Origin: Gnetum montanum | Taxonomy: Eukaryota; Streptophyta; Gnetopsida; Gnetales; Gnetaceae | Assembly: GCA_015680685.1 (NCBI GenBank) | Contig: MNCI01017909.1 | Span: 1,353,369 to 1,417,368 of the forward strand | Direction of reading: 5' to 3' | Length of the DNA stretch: 64,000 nt | Part shown: one piece after another, positions 47,336 to 58,965 of the stretch | How positions within the stretch are numbered: the stretch's first letter is position 1 | Layout: the number at the start of each line of letters is the position of its first letter | Notes under the pieces: model-generated | The model's database searches: none | Seen by the model: the letters and a program-made list of their open reading frames with translations, nothing else | Told to the model about the DNA's origin: nothing | Position numbers and translations under genes: made by a program

Positions 47336-50125
47336 TTATGTTCCAAGTGGTGGAGACTCTTCCATCAACTTCTTCCCTTTGTCATCAGGCTTCAAGAATT
47401 AATAATAGTTTAGGAGTGCCTAAAGTTTCTCCTCCTCAATCCTTGGATCGTGTACTATCTATGCTGGCTTTGCAATGTTGGATGGAGCTAGTACCTTCCA
47501 TGGGCACGGTAGATGTGGAAACATCTAATTAGCTTTAATGTACCATGCCACAAACTGCCACCATTCTTTCTATAAAGCTTTGGCTACTTTTCTTAGTTCC
47601 TGGTAGTTAGACATTCTACGTGCTAGGTTTGCTACTACATCTTTTTGCCCTTGGTAGCTAGCCTTCACAACTTCAAGTTCTAAGTTTGTAGCATGTAATT
47701 TCTGCAAAGCATTTTTCCTATTAGCAAACTCTTTCTCATACAAGACATACACTATTACTACCTACTGCTTAAGCTCATTTTGAGGCTGGCCTACTGTTAA
47801 CATGGCCAAGTTAGCATATCGAAGATTTGCTAACTCCATGTATTCTATAAGATCTTGTATCTTTAGGTCTTTATTTTTTATCTTGGCTTGGTGGACGTGG
47901 GCTAAACTATTTGAGATGGGTTGCCAATCTAGATTCTAAGCTATGATGGAATTAATCTAAGCTTTTTCCATTTGGATTTCTTTCTCATTTATCTGCTTGT
48001 ACATGCCCACTTGGTCCTTAAAATGCTCTTTAAGCTTCTCATGTCTCTTAGCCTCATTTTGCCATGCTCTTATCTCTATCGCTAACGTACATCTAATTGT
48101 CTGAACTTCTTCCATTGATAAGATCCTATTTTCTCTGGTCAATTTTTTGATATTCTAGTTGACACAAATGAGTTGTTCTCGTAGCTAATGGATGCTTTCT
48201 TTGAGAACATTCTTTTGTTCTTCTACATTAGTCAATCAAGTGTTGTCTATAGCAAGCTTCTTATTGTCCTCTTTTAAGGCTTTGAGAGCTTTGACATGTG
48301 TGTATGTCTAAGCTTCAACAACTAATGCATTCCACACCACCTTCTCTCTTTCCATCTCAACCTGTATGTTATGGGTAATTAACTATCTCACCTAATTAGT
48401 TTTGAACTGATTAAGTTGGTCCAGGGCAACAAACCATGTAGGATTTCTTACTTCTAATCTTAGAGCTACTAATTCTACTTGTAATTGTTGCACTTCATTC
48501 TTTGCATGTTCTACCCTTGTTTTGATCATTACGAGCTTTCCATTTATGGTAATTAAGTCAAATTGCACAATAGTGATACTACTAAAGATATTAAATGGAG
48601 TTTGCATCATTTGGTGAATTTGCAGTAGTCTATCCAAAACATCTTCATGTTTAGTAGAAGTCATTAAGGTATCAACTAACATTTGAGCATTCTTAACTCT
48701 AGAGATATCAACTAGTGGCACAATAGAAACGTTGAAGGATTCCTTGATATAGTCAATGATGACTTCTATAACTCCTGCTACATCCTAGTGCTGCATAACC
48801 ACTACTATTACATCTTCACCAGTTTCTAGCATCACTTGGAGTGATGCAGCATTTCTCAAAATTTGTTATGCCCATTTGTCCTCTCCTCCTATCTGTAATG
48901 ACACCTGCCCACTAGCAGGTTTGTTGAAACTATGGGCCTAATAGAGCTTTCTCTTACTTTGTAAGTATTAAATCCCTTCATTGCTCCCTAGTTGATGGTT
49001 TTTACAATCTAACATAGATGGCTCATGGATGGTCTATAATCCTATAACAATGGTGGTGGAGCTTTGTTTTGGTTTGTCTCTAGTAGACGTTTGACTACTA
49101 GGTCCTACTTGTTGTTGTTGCCTAGTAGTTGAAAGGTTACCAATAGGGGTTGAACCTCAAGCTCCTTTAGTGTCCACTGGCTTTTCCAACTAATCTTTCT
49201 TTGGTGGCACTGGTTTCAACATTTCTACATAAGGGTCATTTTGGGCTTTCCTGAGGACATCATTGGTATAGCCTAGAATCCTAACTTGTTTGCACAACTT
49301 CCTTATTAGGCAAGGGAATGGTAGTGTTGGCTTCCCTCACTTATTTTCCTCAAATTGCCTTTGAATCTCTCGAATGATTAGGTGTGTGATGTTGGCATTG
49401 AATTTGTCCATCAATATCACACTTCTCCAAGCTTTATATGTTAAGATTCTGTTGAGCCTTTTTGTTGGGAACAGGTGGTAAGTCCTAATCTTGAAATAAA
49501 TCTTTTCTTTAGTGGTCATCTCACTATAATCTTTATTATCTTTGTCGTAGGCCCTTTGTAGCCACAATTTCTTCACATCTGTATATGACCTTGTTGAAAT
49601 CTGTGCCACATTGGCTCTTTCATTAGGGATGTTCAAGGCTTTGGCAATTGCCTCTATGGAATATGGAATAGAGACTCCTTCTATCTTTATAGTGGCATCA
49701 TCTTGTTTATTTTTCCAAAATTAGTAGACCTCTCCTAAGTACCATTTTGCATTGCTAGACAATGTTCACCATAATGGAGATGCCTAGAGATGTGCTCTTA
49801 CAACTTTTGGAGAAAACTCTATGAATTGACCAAAGTTGAGTTCCATGATGATTGTGGACATGATAGAATTTTCTTAGATAGCATGTAAGAAATGAATAGA
49901 TGGCACGAGACACTATCCTTGTTCAAGTATTGGCAGTTCTTCTACCTCTGCTTGTGCCAATTGTTCGATGGTGGGAGTTTACTGATGAATGCTAAATGAT
50001 TGAGCCTCCTGCTCAGCATGTTCAGCTTGTGGTGTTTACTCTCTCACTTGACATCTTCCATGATGTCTTGGTCTTTTGCTTTCTGGCTATGTAGGTCCTT
50101 CAACTATTGGTCTTTTTAGGGCCAT
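47336..50125 (-). pseudogene. Element H: long ORF2, plant-transposon-like domain plus long coiled coil
   Basis: From ATG 50125 to TAA 47338-47336 is 2790 nt, exactly 930 codons with no net frameshift; only stops interrupt it. N-terminal third: HAEQEAQSFSIHQ, IMELNFGQFIEFS, YLGEVY(stop)FWKNK, GVSIPYSIEAIAKALNIPNE and IYFKIRTYHLFPTKRLNR (49337-49636), resembling the 'putative plant transposon protein' domain. The rest (48721-47570) is highly charged and coiled (for example EIRAWQNEAKRHEKLKEHF). It ends MEESPPLGT. It sits in the env position of Athila-like elements; I see no signal peptide or convincing membrane segment. Function unknown. Confidence 0.75.
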
Positions 50126-50154
50126 CTACAATCATCAAAATTTTAGGATTACTA
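50126..50154 (-). promoter_or_regulatory. Branch point and 3' splice site before ORF2, element H
   Basis: Sense TAGTAAT (50154-50148), 23 nt, then TTGTAG ending at 50126, directly before the ATG. The branch motif has one change from TACTAAT. Confidence 0.5.
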
Positions 50155-50670
50155 GTGTGTTCAAATGAGTTCTTTATGGTTCATGATCCTTCCCATACTC
50201 TTGGTTTGATTAAGTTCTTATCTTATCATGATTGCAAAGCTAGAAAAATTTCAAAAGGAAACCCCTAGATGTCATACCTTTAATTATTAATTATGACCTT
50301 CTACAATTATCATTTTCTCATTTATTGTGCTCTTACATGGTTGACATGGTTAGTTGGGAGGATTAGTTAAGTCCTTTGGCTTAAATTTGGTTAGTTAGTT
50401 ATACTATTCTTATTGTTCCCTTATATTTACCCTTTACAATGTCTTTTGGGCATTAGGAAATTTTGACTCAAATTTTTAGATGTATGTGCAATGAACCCCC
50501 CACAACTGAGTTGAGCACTTCGGGATTAATAGGGTTTAAGAATTTTGTAAATCAGAGTTGCAGTGAAAAAGTTATGGTGTTAGGAAGTTTGCTTACTAAG
50601 GCTAAAAAAAACAACAATGACTGCTCTTGCTTGAAAATGGTGGAATGAAAAATTTTCTAAGTCACATGTG

Positions 50671-50678
50671 TATATATA
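50671..50678 (-). promoter_or_regulatory. TATATATA box upstream of ORF2, element H
   Basis: About 550 bp before ORF2. Sense-upstream, at 50690-50755, lie ATGACATCAT-like and ACAATGTTGTAA-like palindromes resembling those of the E and H LTR promoters. Confidence 0.35.
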
Positions 50679-51056
50679 CTATTTGTATAGGCGCAACATC
50701 ATAGATGTAACATTGTAGGACATACAATGTTGTAACTATGACATCATCGTTGAAAAATTTCAAATCTTTGGCAATTTTCAATGGAAAAAATGAGTCAATG
50801 GAATGATTTGGAGATATATAGATTGTCTAAAGGGTCATGGATCATAGATGATACTTAGAATTCAAAAATTCACCACTCAAAAGGTATAAGAAAGGGATCT
50901 TGAACAACGAAAGTTTATTGGGTTTGTATGAGATAAATTGAAGATTCTTAGTTAATGGACAAGTGATAAGATTTTGTGGGAAGTGTTTTCTGAGTATTAA
51001 CATGTTGGAAGGCACAAGATGATGTGGAATTGCTCATCAAGTATGAGATATAATAG

Positions 51057-51138
51057 TTATACAAGTGGGTCCTTCCCAAAGCAATCTTTAGCCCTTAGTG
51101 CCCTTGTATAACCACGTCTAAAAGTGTCTGTAGGCACT
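51057..51138 (-). other. Conserved pseudoknot-capable RNA element, copy H
   Basis: Sense stem I AGTGCC (51138-51133) with GGCACT (51102-51097), all six Watson-Crick. Stem II TTATACAAG (51111-51103) with CTTGTATAA (51065-51057), plus a G-C extension. The loop keeps TTTGGGAAGGACCCA. Confidence 0.75.
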
Positions 51139-51537
51139 TGAGTTAAATGTAAGACATACTTGTCTAGCAAAACACACATGTTAATGTCACCAGATTGGGA
51201 AAATAACACTATCTTACACAAAATGATAATGTTATAATCAAATATACGAGTGAGGTGAAATGGAATGTAGAAGGGATTGCAGAAATCAGGACGTGGGGTG
51301 TCTTACCACAAGCATAATGAATCCTTATGTGTGATGCATGGGTAAAGTAATCATTAGCCTTTCTATTCAAGATTCAAACCAAGTTCAAACCACTTTCTAG
51401 TGACATTACATTGTAGCATCCCCAGGACTAACAATCACAAGGCTACCACTATTGCAAGAAGTATTATTCCTTGGCATGTTGTTCAAGGAAGGAGTTTATT
51501 AATAACATACTTTTATTTTTAAGGTTTCTAAGAAATT

Positions 51538-51685
51538 GCCTACCTTTAGGCATGGGTAACATTTCTTTCTAATGGGACTCCTAGAAATTTTATTTTATGC
51601 TTTTATTTTATTTTTATTGTGTCGATCTTACCAAAGGACTACCTTCAGGCATGGGTAACATGTCTTTCTAATGATATGATAAGGT
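51538..51685 (-). repeat. Two copies of the short CATG hairpin motif, element H
   Basis: TTTAGGCATGGGTAACATTT (about 51542) and TTCAGGCATGGGTAACATGT (about 51646) on the plus strand. GGCATG and CATGTC can pair around a GGTAA loop. Single copies occur in A, D and G and three in E. Confidence 0.6.
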
Positions 51686-51911
51686 AGCACTTATTGTACT
51701 CCTACTTCCATTTTTCATTAGAACTCAAGAAAATAATACATCCTTAGCAATAGGATAAAAACTTACAGTAGTAGTCCTAGAATCTACAAGTTCCCTTGAT
51801 ATCACACCCTTTTCATTCCCACTTGGTTCTTTACTCTTCTAGCCAGGCATAATAATCATGAGTTTATTTTTAGTTTTACTGTGAGAAGAATATCATTATG
51901 ACCATGGTAAG

Positions 51912-52758
51912 TGATGAGTGGCAAGGTACCCTTACACTCAACCATACGAATACGAGCATTCTCATGCGCGATCCGATCGAACTCCGCAGACGGACTAGTT
52001 GTGGCACCTAGACAGTTATCCTTAGGTCGTAGTTTGCTGTCTTCCCACCTGGACTAGTATTATATTTGTCACGTATGGTTTAGTCCAGATGAGGTGTATG
52101 ATGTGTTCCTAATCTAATGCTACTCCTGAAGGTAGTGGAAAATAATATTAACTAAGCTAAGCTAGGAGGGAAAGGGTAAGAGAATCTAATCTAGCCTAAG
52201 TACGATGAGTAGCCATTCCTTGATCATCTGTACACATCTTGAACTTCGTGCACGACTACCATTGGGATTACCAAGCGCAGATCCTAGGTACACCACTGGG
52301 ATACCAAGTAGTCACACTTAAATGCTCGTAATCAAGTCATACTCATTCCGCGTTACTAGGAGATAAGGGTAAGAGACTAATTAAGAAAGTAGTAACTAAC
52401 AATTAAATAAATAAATAACAAAGTGAATGCTGCAATGATGAAGTAATCTCGATGTTTGTTGCCGGTCATGTGCATGTCCAAGTACGTCACACTCGAATAA
52501 AGGATGCCGTACAATTACATTCACCACACTGTGGGCAGACACAGGAAAAATAATCTATCTCTGGAGGGATCAAACTACCAGAGCTTCGCTACTCCTATTC
52601 TGTCATGATAAACAAGGGAGAGCTGCTTCTTATTTATAGACATTGCAGCGGACTGCAATATCGCGTACGCGATATCGTAGGGGACGACGCGATATCGCGG
52701 GGGATGCGATATTGTGACAAACGCGATATCGCGGCCCATGTGATATCACGTCCCATCA
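51912..52758 (-). mobile_element. Element D: 3' LTR
   Basis: Follows polypurine ATGGGGGTA (52759-52767). Six GATATC-type palindromes at 52655-52749; TATAAATA at 52631-52638 (minus). Confidence 0.92.
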
Positions 52759-52911
52759 TACCCCCATGACTGAATAAAAACTCATCCTTGAGTTACAATG
52801 ATTACATAGTGGATAGGTGTGGGATTATTAGATGGGGAAAACAAATGAAATGATGCCGCAATGTGGGAAGACACAACACAGAAAAATGCTACAACTACAA
52901 AAATGTGGAAC

Positions 52912-53493
52912 TCATGTAGTTCCTGGTGGCGGTGGCTCCTCCATGGGCGCTTTCCCTTTGTCATGTGCTCTAAGCTTTAGAATTTGATAGCATCAAAGTA
53001 TGGCCTGGAGTTTCTCCTCTTGTAGGACCTTGAGTGCCTTAGCATGTGTGTAAGTTTGCGCTTGTGCCATAAAGGCATCCCAATTAGCCTTCTCTTTTTC
53101 TTCTACCACCCTTTTATTCTTTGTTAATAGTTTATTAAGTTGCTCAGTTCTGAAAGTGTCCAGCTGGTTCTGAGCAACCTTTGGCCCTGTATTCAGAAGG
53201 TTTAATACTTCCGAAATGGCTTGAATAGAGAAATCAACAGTCACACCACAATTGTTAACAATGGTGCCTTCTTCTTTATTGTGCCAAAATTGGTACATTT
53301 TCCCTAAGTACCAGGCACTGCTTTTAGAGAGGGTAGGCCTTGATTGTATAGTAGCAGGGTCTTCTTGGTGGATACTAAATGATTGTTCCTCTTGCTCTGC
53401 ATGTTGTTCGGTAGGAACTTGTCCTTCACCTCTCCTAGGTCATTTGATTGCACCTTGAGTAGGACCTTCCTGTTGTCCGCGTTTTGGGGCCAT
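52912..53493 (-). pseudogene. Element D: shortened ORF2
   Basis: ATG 53493 to TGA 52914-52912, 194 codons in one frame with two internal stops (TGA at 53442-53440, shared with A, and one at 52995-52993). YLGKMYQFWHNKE, NNCGVTVDFS and KLLTKNKRV match A and H. Compared with A it lacks a further 186 bp (30405-30590 of A), an in-frame loss with GG at both edges. It ends MEEPPPPGTT. Confidence 0.75.
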
Positions 53494-53522
53494 CTGCAAT
53501 CACATGGAACCAATTGTTAGTA
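53494..53522 (-). promoter_or_regulatory. Branch point and 3' splice site before ORF2, element D
   Basis: Sense TACTAAC (53522-53516), 23 nt, TTGCAG to 53494, then ATG. Confidence 0.6.
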
Positions 53523-53996
53523 AGGTTGTTACCAAAGTTAGGCTATACCTTACTAATTTTCTTAATAGATTTACTTTATTTCCGTGTGATGTTAATTATT
53601 GGAAGAACATGTCCCTGAAAGGTTATAGTGTTGAGTCCTCTTTGCTTAGGTGGTTTCCAAATTTAATTTTCTGGTATAGCTAAGGGGATGAAATTGTTTT
53701 TGACACATTCTATTCTTAATTCTACAACTAATTACCCTTAAATATGTCCTTCGGGTGATGATGAATTTCAAAAAATTTATGCAGTATATGCACTATTCGC
53801 CGTGTGCCCCTCCCCCACGACTAAGCTGAACACTCTGGGATCAAGTAGGTTCAAATGAAATGAAAATTAGAGTATCAGCGAGCGAGTTATGGATATGAAA
53901 GAAAGGGATGCACAATCGCGAGTCATAGAGAGGAATTGAAAAACTTCCCCTACGTGAACAATTGCAAATGATGTTGATTAGCACAGGGGGGTCACG

Positions 53997-54006
53997 TATA
54001 TATATT
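53997..54006 (-). promoter_or_regulatory. TATATATA box upstream of ORF2, element D
   Basis: Sense AATATATATACGTGACC, about 505 bp before ORF2, nearly identical to element A. Confidence 0.35.
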
Positions 54007-54306
54007 TTCATTGAAGTTAGGGTACTTAGAGAATGTACCGAATTTTTAATATTTCTTTGAAATTAAACAATGTAAACTAAGGACATATGGATGATTGTTA
54101 AGGGGTTCTTAGGTAATTAGATGGTTTTAAAGGCACGAATAATGATCGGCGGGTTTTATCAATAAGGACCTTGGGTGATAGAGAAAAAGGCTATGTGATG
54201 ATTCATAGGGATGTTGAATTGGAGGGATAGTAATAAGGGAAAGAATATCATGAACAATACGTTGAGGGTAAGAAATGGTATGTGTGAGCTACGTCATAAG
54301 TGAAGA

Positions 54307-54387
54307 TTACACAAGTGGGTCCTCCCCAAAGCAGGTTCTAACCTATAATGCCCTTGTGTAACCATACTTAAAGTGTTTGTGGGCATT
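54307..54387 (-). other. Conserved pseudoknot-capable RNA element, copy D
   Basis: Sense stem I AATGCC (54387-54382) with GGCATT (54352-54347), all Watson-Crick. Stem II TTACACAAG (54361-54353) with CTTGTGTAA (54315-54307), extendable by G-U and G-C. The loop keeps TTTGGGGAGGACCCA. Confidence 0.75.
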
Positions 54388-55376
54388 AGAAGGATTAAAT
54401 GTAATCCGCACTAACTCCACAAAACACACACATGTAAATATCACCAGAATGAGGTGAAAATTCTATGCTACATGGGACACGAGCTACAATTACACGAATA
54501 GTGAGATGAGATGAACTATAGAAAGGGATCGTAGAGATTGGGACATGAGGTAATTGACCCAGGACACAGTGAATCCTACGTGTAAAGCATGATTAACGTG
54601 TCATCAACCCGTCGTTCCAAGATTAGGACCAGGTCCATTCCTCTAAACAATGACATCGCATTGTTTCATCCCATGATGAACAACTATGATAGGACCATGA
54701 CAACAAGGCGTACGATCACTTGGCGTTTAGTACAAGGGAGGAGTGATTTTTGTTTTATGGCAGTTTGTTTTTCTTTTTCCTTTTTTTTTCACTTTACTGA
54801 ATCTAGAGAAGCCGCCAACCTTCAGGCATGGATGCATGTCTTTTAAGTGGAACCCCCTAGAACAAATTTTGATTTTGAATGCCCTTTTGATTACTCTTAC
54901 TCCCATTTTTCATGATCTACAAGGATCTTCGTACAACCACATTGCATGATAACTCCCACAGATGTCACCAAAGAGAATCCACAAGTCCCCTTAATGTCAC
55001 ACCCTAATCATTCCCTCTTGGTCCATCCTTCTTCATTCTGGGTACAATGAACACAAAATTAATTTTAAGTTTTAAGAATTTCAAGAATATCACTATACCC
55101 TCGAATAGAACCTCTTATTTGTAGAGCGGATGAGTGGGTGTAATGGGCTCACTGTTCCAAATAATTGATCACTCATGACTTAATAACATAGAACACACCT
55201 CAACCAACGATCCACATGAGTGTTTTATTCGTAGATGAGATTATTTACAAAAACATAAAAAGACAAAAACACAAAAAGATAAAAAGATAAACAAAAAGTT
55301 GAAAAATGAAAAACTGGAAAACAAAAAGTTGTAAAATTAATGAAAACTAAAAATTATTTATTAATCCTACTTGTTA

Positions 55377-57359
55377 CTAGAATGGGGGATATCCCCCATA
55401 ACTAATCGATTGAGGATGGCAAGGATTAATAAATGGAAGATGAGGATCCTTGCATGTTGGAAGTATTGGAACCGGTCTATACTTATCCCCTCGAGGTTCA
55501 CACACTTGATTATAATAAGCATAGTGGGGCACTTTATACGATGTAGTTCCTGGATAACAAGTTGACCGACTATGATATTTGGGACTGTTAGATTGTATGC
55601 AAGGATTGGGTTGATGCCTCCCATGGTTATGTTCATTGGGCCGTATGATTGTTGGAGTGTTTGATGGTGGCCTTGATAAAGTTACATGAGGCATTGGGTT
55701 CAAAGGTAAGGGTGCATCACAGTGCAGGACTTGTGTTGAGTTGGAAGATGCAGTGGCCTCAGAATTATGTTGTCCCTTCTTACGGCCGTGTTTAAAGAAG
55801 GGACGCTTTGGATGTTTAGGAGGTTTCTCATTGCGGTTAGTAGTAGTAGCACAAGTGTTGTTCGCAGGTTGTTACAGTGGTGCAGGTACCTTAGGAATAG
55901 TTGGTGGCACTGTAGAAGGAGGGAAAGGATGAAAATGTTGAAAGTTAGAAGGAGTATAAGGTGCACAAGGTGGTGGTTGTGTTGGAGGTATGGGTTGATA
56001 GTATTGTGAAGAATAGTACTGTGGTGAGATAAAGTGTGGCGGCCCAGTTGAAGAAATAGGATGTTGAACTTGATACACGTTTGGATTCGGATAATATGAA
56101 GGATGCCTCCAGTCTAAGGGTGGTCTCCCCCACGACTGGGATTGTTACCACTGTGATTGAACACAGTACCTCTATATGAACTCTAGATGTAGCGTGTTTC
56201 CCCAATGCTCATGTAAATGTAACAATATTGGGCATTGGCCCTTGGGGTGATCGTATAGGCATATGTTGCATTCATATGTATGATTAGCAATTGAGCACTT
56301 ATTCCCTTCATTCTTTTTTTCTGAATATTTAATGTTTCTCCCTACTTCTTGGGTTGTCAAAACTCTATCTCCAATATTGTTGATAAATTCTCCACTCTTT
56401 TGATATATCCATTCCAACATCTTATTGATCTTTTCCTTGGCTTCTTCTAACGATTTTTGTATTGGCAAAGATGATGTTGCCACCTTGAGATTGGTTGATT
56501 TCTCCTTTGTATGATTAGGAACCTTTCTTGAGTTAAGATTTTGGTCCCATTGGTGTTTTTCAACACTCTCCCATCTAGCCAATTCTCCTTCTTCTTTTGC
56601 TACCCGCTTAATAAGCTCTTGGACTTGATGGGTTCGTAGTTCGTATAGTTGACCTTGGGCATATATTCCTAAGGTCTCTCTTGTTTCATTACATAGCCCA
56701 TCAATGATATGGTACATTAGCCTTTCCTTGGAAAACCCATGGCCTGGACAGTTGTTTAACAATGCATAATATCTTTCTAAGGCCATGTCCAAGGGTTCAT
56801 GTTGTGCTTGTTTCCATCCTTGGATTTGTTTCCTCAAGGCTGACACTCTTGCGTAGGTTTGATATTTTTCATTAAAGACTTCTACCATTGTTGACCAACG
56901 TCGTATTGAATTTGGTTTTAATGATCTATACCATACTTTTGCTTGGCCAACGAGTTTCATAGGGAAGAGCTTAAGTTTTTGCCACCTGTTATCAATGTTA
57001 TTCCATGTGCAAGCATCGTAGAAGGCTTGTAAATGTTGATGCAGATCTAAGTCATAGCCTCCTAAAAATTTAGGAAAGTTATTTAAATCAAGCCTGGGTA
57101 GTCGGCTCTCTTTATGATGCTTATGGGAGATTCAAATAGCCTCTTGTATTTGCATTAAGCTTGTAGTGGCCAGTGGGGGTTCATTGTCATCAGGTAAGTT
57201 ATGTCTTCGTGCGTTGGGATGACGTTGCTTTTGTTCATGTTTATAAGAAACTCCCACTTCAGGTTGTGTACTCCAATCTTCATCGTTATATAGTTTGTTG
57301 GTTCTCCAATGAAATTCCTCACTAGGTGTAGCGTTATTATAATCCTGTAGGAGAGGCAT
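55377..57359 (-). pseudogene. gag: Element D: gag, one frame with four or more stops
   Basis: ATG 57359 to TAG 55379-55377 is 661 codons without a frameshift. The longest open part (56960-56172) holds the gypsy gag core (AKVWYRSLKPN, NEKYQTYARVSALRKQI, MALERYYALLNN), a coiled middle and the knuckle CNICLYDHPKGQC. The tail (56171-55377) is rich in Pro, Tyr and Asn with SPQYYSSQYY and PTIIRPNEH and ends GGYPPF. The stops (57134, 56174, 56159 region and 55883 region) are, against A, C-to-T changes at CAA, CAG or CGA codons. It would bind RNA and build the particle. Confidence 0.85.
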
Positions 57360-57480
57360 TGTGAAGTTGTGTGTGAATTACATGTGACTTTTAACAATTA
57401 TTTCTTCTTTCTAAGAGATATATTATTAAGTTCTTTACAATGACCTTGTATGATATAACTAATCTAGATAACTAGCACTG

Positions 57481-57498
57481 TCCCCGGTAGCGGTGCCT
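57481..57498 (-). other. Element D: primer binding site, tRNA-Asp-like
   Basis: Sense AGGCACCGCTACCGGGGA, one base inside the 5' LTR. Confidence 0.75.
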
Positions 57499-57499
57499 A

Positions 57500-58372
57500 T
57501 GATGAGTGGCGAGGTACCCCTACACTGAACCATATGAATACGAGCGTTCTCACGCGCGATCCGGTCGAACTCCGCAGATGAACTAGTTGTGGCACCTAGA
57601 CAGTTATCCTTAGGTCACGGTTCGCTGTCTTCCCACCTGGACTAGTATTATATTTGTCACATATGGTTTAGTCCAGATGAGGTGTATGATGTGTTCCTAA
57701 TCTAATGCTACTCCTGAAGGCAATGGAAAATAATATTAACTAAGCTAAGCTATGAGGGAAAGGGTAAGAGAATCTAATCTAGCCTAAGTGCGATGAGTAG
57801 CCATTCCTTGATCATCCATACACATCTTGGACTTTGTGCATGACTACCACTAGGATTACCAAGCGCAGATCCTAGGTATGCCACTGGGATACCAAGTAGT
57901 CACACTTAAATGCTCGTAATCAAGTCGTACTCATTCCGCGTTACTAGGAGATAAGGGTGAGAGACTAATTAAGAAAGTAGTAAATAACAATTAAATAAAT
58001 AAATAACAAAGTGAATGTTGCAATTATGAAGTAATCTCGATCTTTATTGCTGGTCATGTGCGTGTCCAAGTACATCACACTCGAATAAAGGATGCCGTAC
58101 AATTACATTCACCACACTGCGGGTAGACACGGGAAAAATAATCTATCTCTGGAGGGCAAACTACCAAAGCTTTGCTACTCCTATTCTGTCATGATAAAGA
58201 AGGGAGAGCCACTTCTTATTTATAGACATTGTGGCGAACTGCGATATCACATACGCGATATTGCAGGGGATGACGCGATATCGCATATGCAATATCGCGG
58301 GGAATGCGATATTGCGATGGACGCGATATCGCGTACGCGATATCACAGCCCATGCAATATCGCGTCCCATCA
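57500..58372 (-). mobile_element. Element D: 5' LTR
   Basis: Eight GATATC-type palindromes at 58241-58363 upstream of TATAAATA (58217-58224, minus). Confidence 0.92.
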
Positions 58373-58539
58373 GTAAGAAACTCTTATTGTTGGAAATGGG
58401 TGCATAAAATGACATGGTCTCATTGTATATGTAATCAATCGTTTATGATTTAATAATATAGGGTAATCTTCACCTTATTGGGACTACATCTTGCTTGTAT
58501 TATGTGCACTTATTGAAAGAAAATCAACAACAATATGTA

Positions 58540-58740
58540 CAAGAGAAATAATGGCAAAGTATAGAAAAAATTAAAAAAGATATTAAGAATTGCACAGATA
58601 GTAAGAATGAAAAACTATGAAAAGAATTTAGAAATGTCAAAGAATAAAAAGTCATTAAGAAATCAAAAAATATAAAAGTATGGGAAAAATATCAAAAGAT
58701 AGGAAAAGGTGATAAGATAGTAAAAGATTCAACATGGTAC
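58540..58740 (-). other. T-rich (sense) tract after pol of element H
   Basis: A-rich on the plus strand. Sits between the end of RNase H coding and the D insertion, the family position. Confidence 0.55.
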
Positions 58741-58823
58741 CTATGTGTCAGTTGAGACATCCCCATAGTTACTATCAGACATAGGTAACTAGAAGATTAG
58801 ATAAGTAGAGGACAATTTGATGG

Positions 58824-58965
58824 ACATTATGATATCCCTAACTACAATGTAGTAGCTTTCCCATTTGACATCATATCACTTGTCAAGGTTAATATGGGAA
58901 AGCTACTACATTGTAGTTAGGGATATCATAATGTAGTTCCCATATTAACCTTGACAAGTGATATG
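58824..58965. repeat. Overlapping perfect inverted repeats at the end of H pol
   Basis: 58824-58864 and 58894-58934 are perfect 41-bp inverted repeats. 58872-58899 and 58938-58965 are perfect 28-bp inverted repeats that overlap the first set. The structure replaces the RNase H/integrase junction. Confidence 0.97.

Larger units (their letters stand above)
53523..55376 (-). other. Element D: noncoding region between gag and ORF2
   Basis: Same order as A: T-rich (sense) tract 55250-55360, CAAGTCCCCTTAATGTCAC block near 54982, CATG motif 54816-54850, pseudoknot, TATATATA. The small open frames near 54589-54949 are not kept in A and I do not count them as genes. Confidence 0.65.
51912..58372 (-). 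mobile_element. Element D: complete non-autonomous LTR retrotransposon (gag + short ORF2)
   Basis: Perfect target duplications GTAAG at 51907-51911 and 58373-58377. LTRs 847 and 873 bp. Same plan as A: primer site, 661-codon gag, T-rich tract, noncoding region, ORF2 and polypurine tract. No protease, RT or integrase. Inserted into element H. The 5' and 3' LTRs differ mainly in the number of palindromes (eight and six). Confidence 0.93.

Noticed and set aside
54589-54949. Two overlapping plus-strand frames in the noncoding part of D, and the similar frames at 28940-29339 in A
   Set aside because: They are antisense or noncoding and differ in frame and length between copies; the conserved signals here are at nucleotide level.
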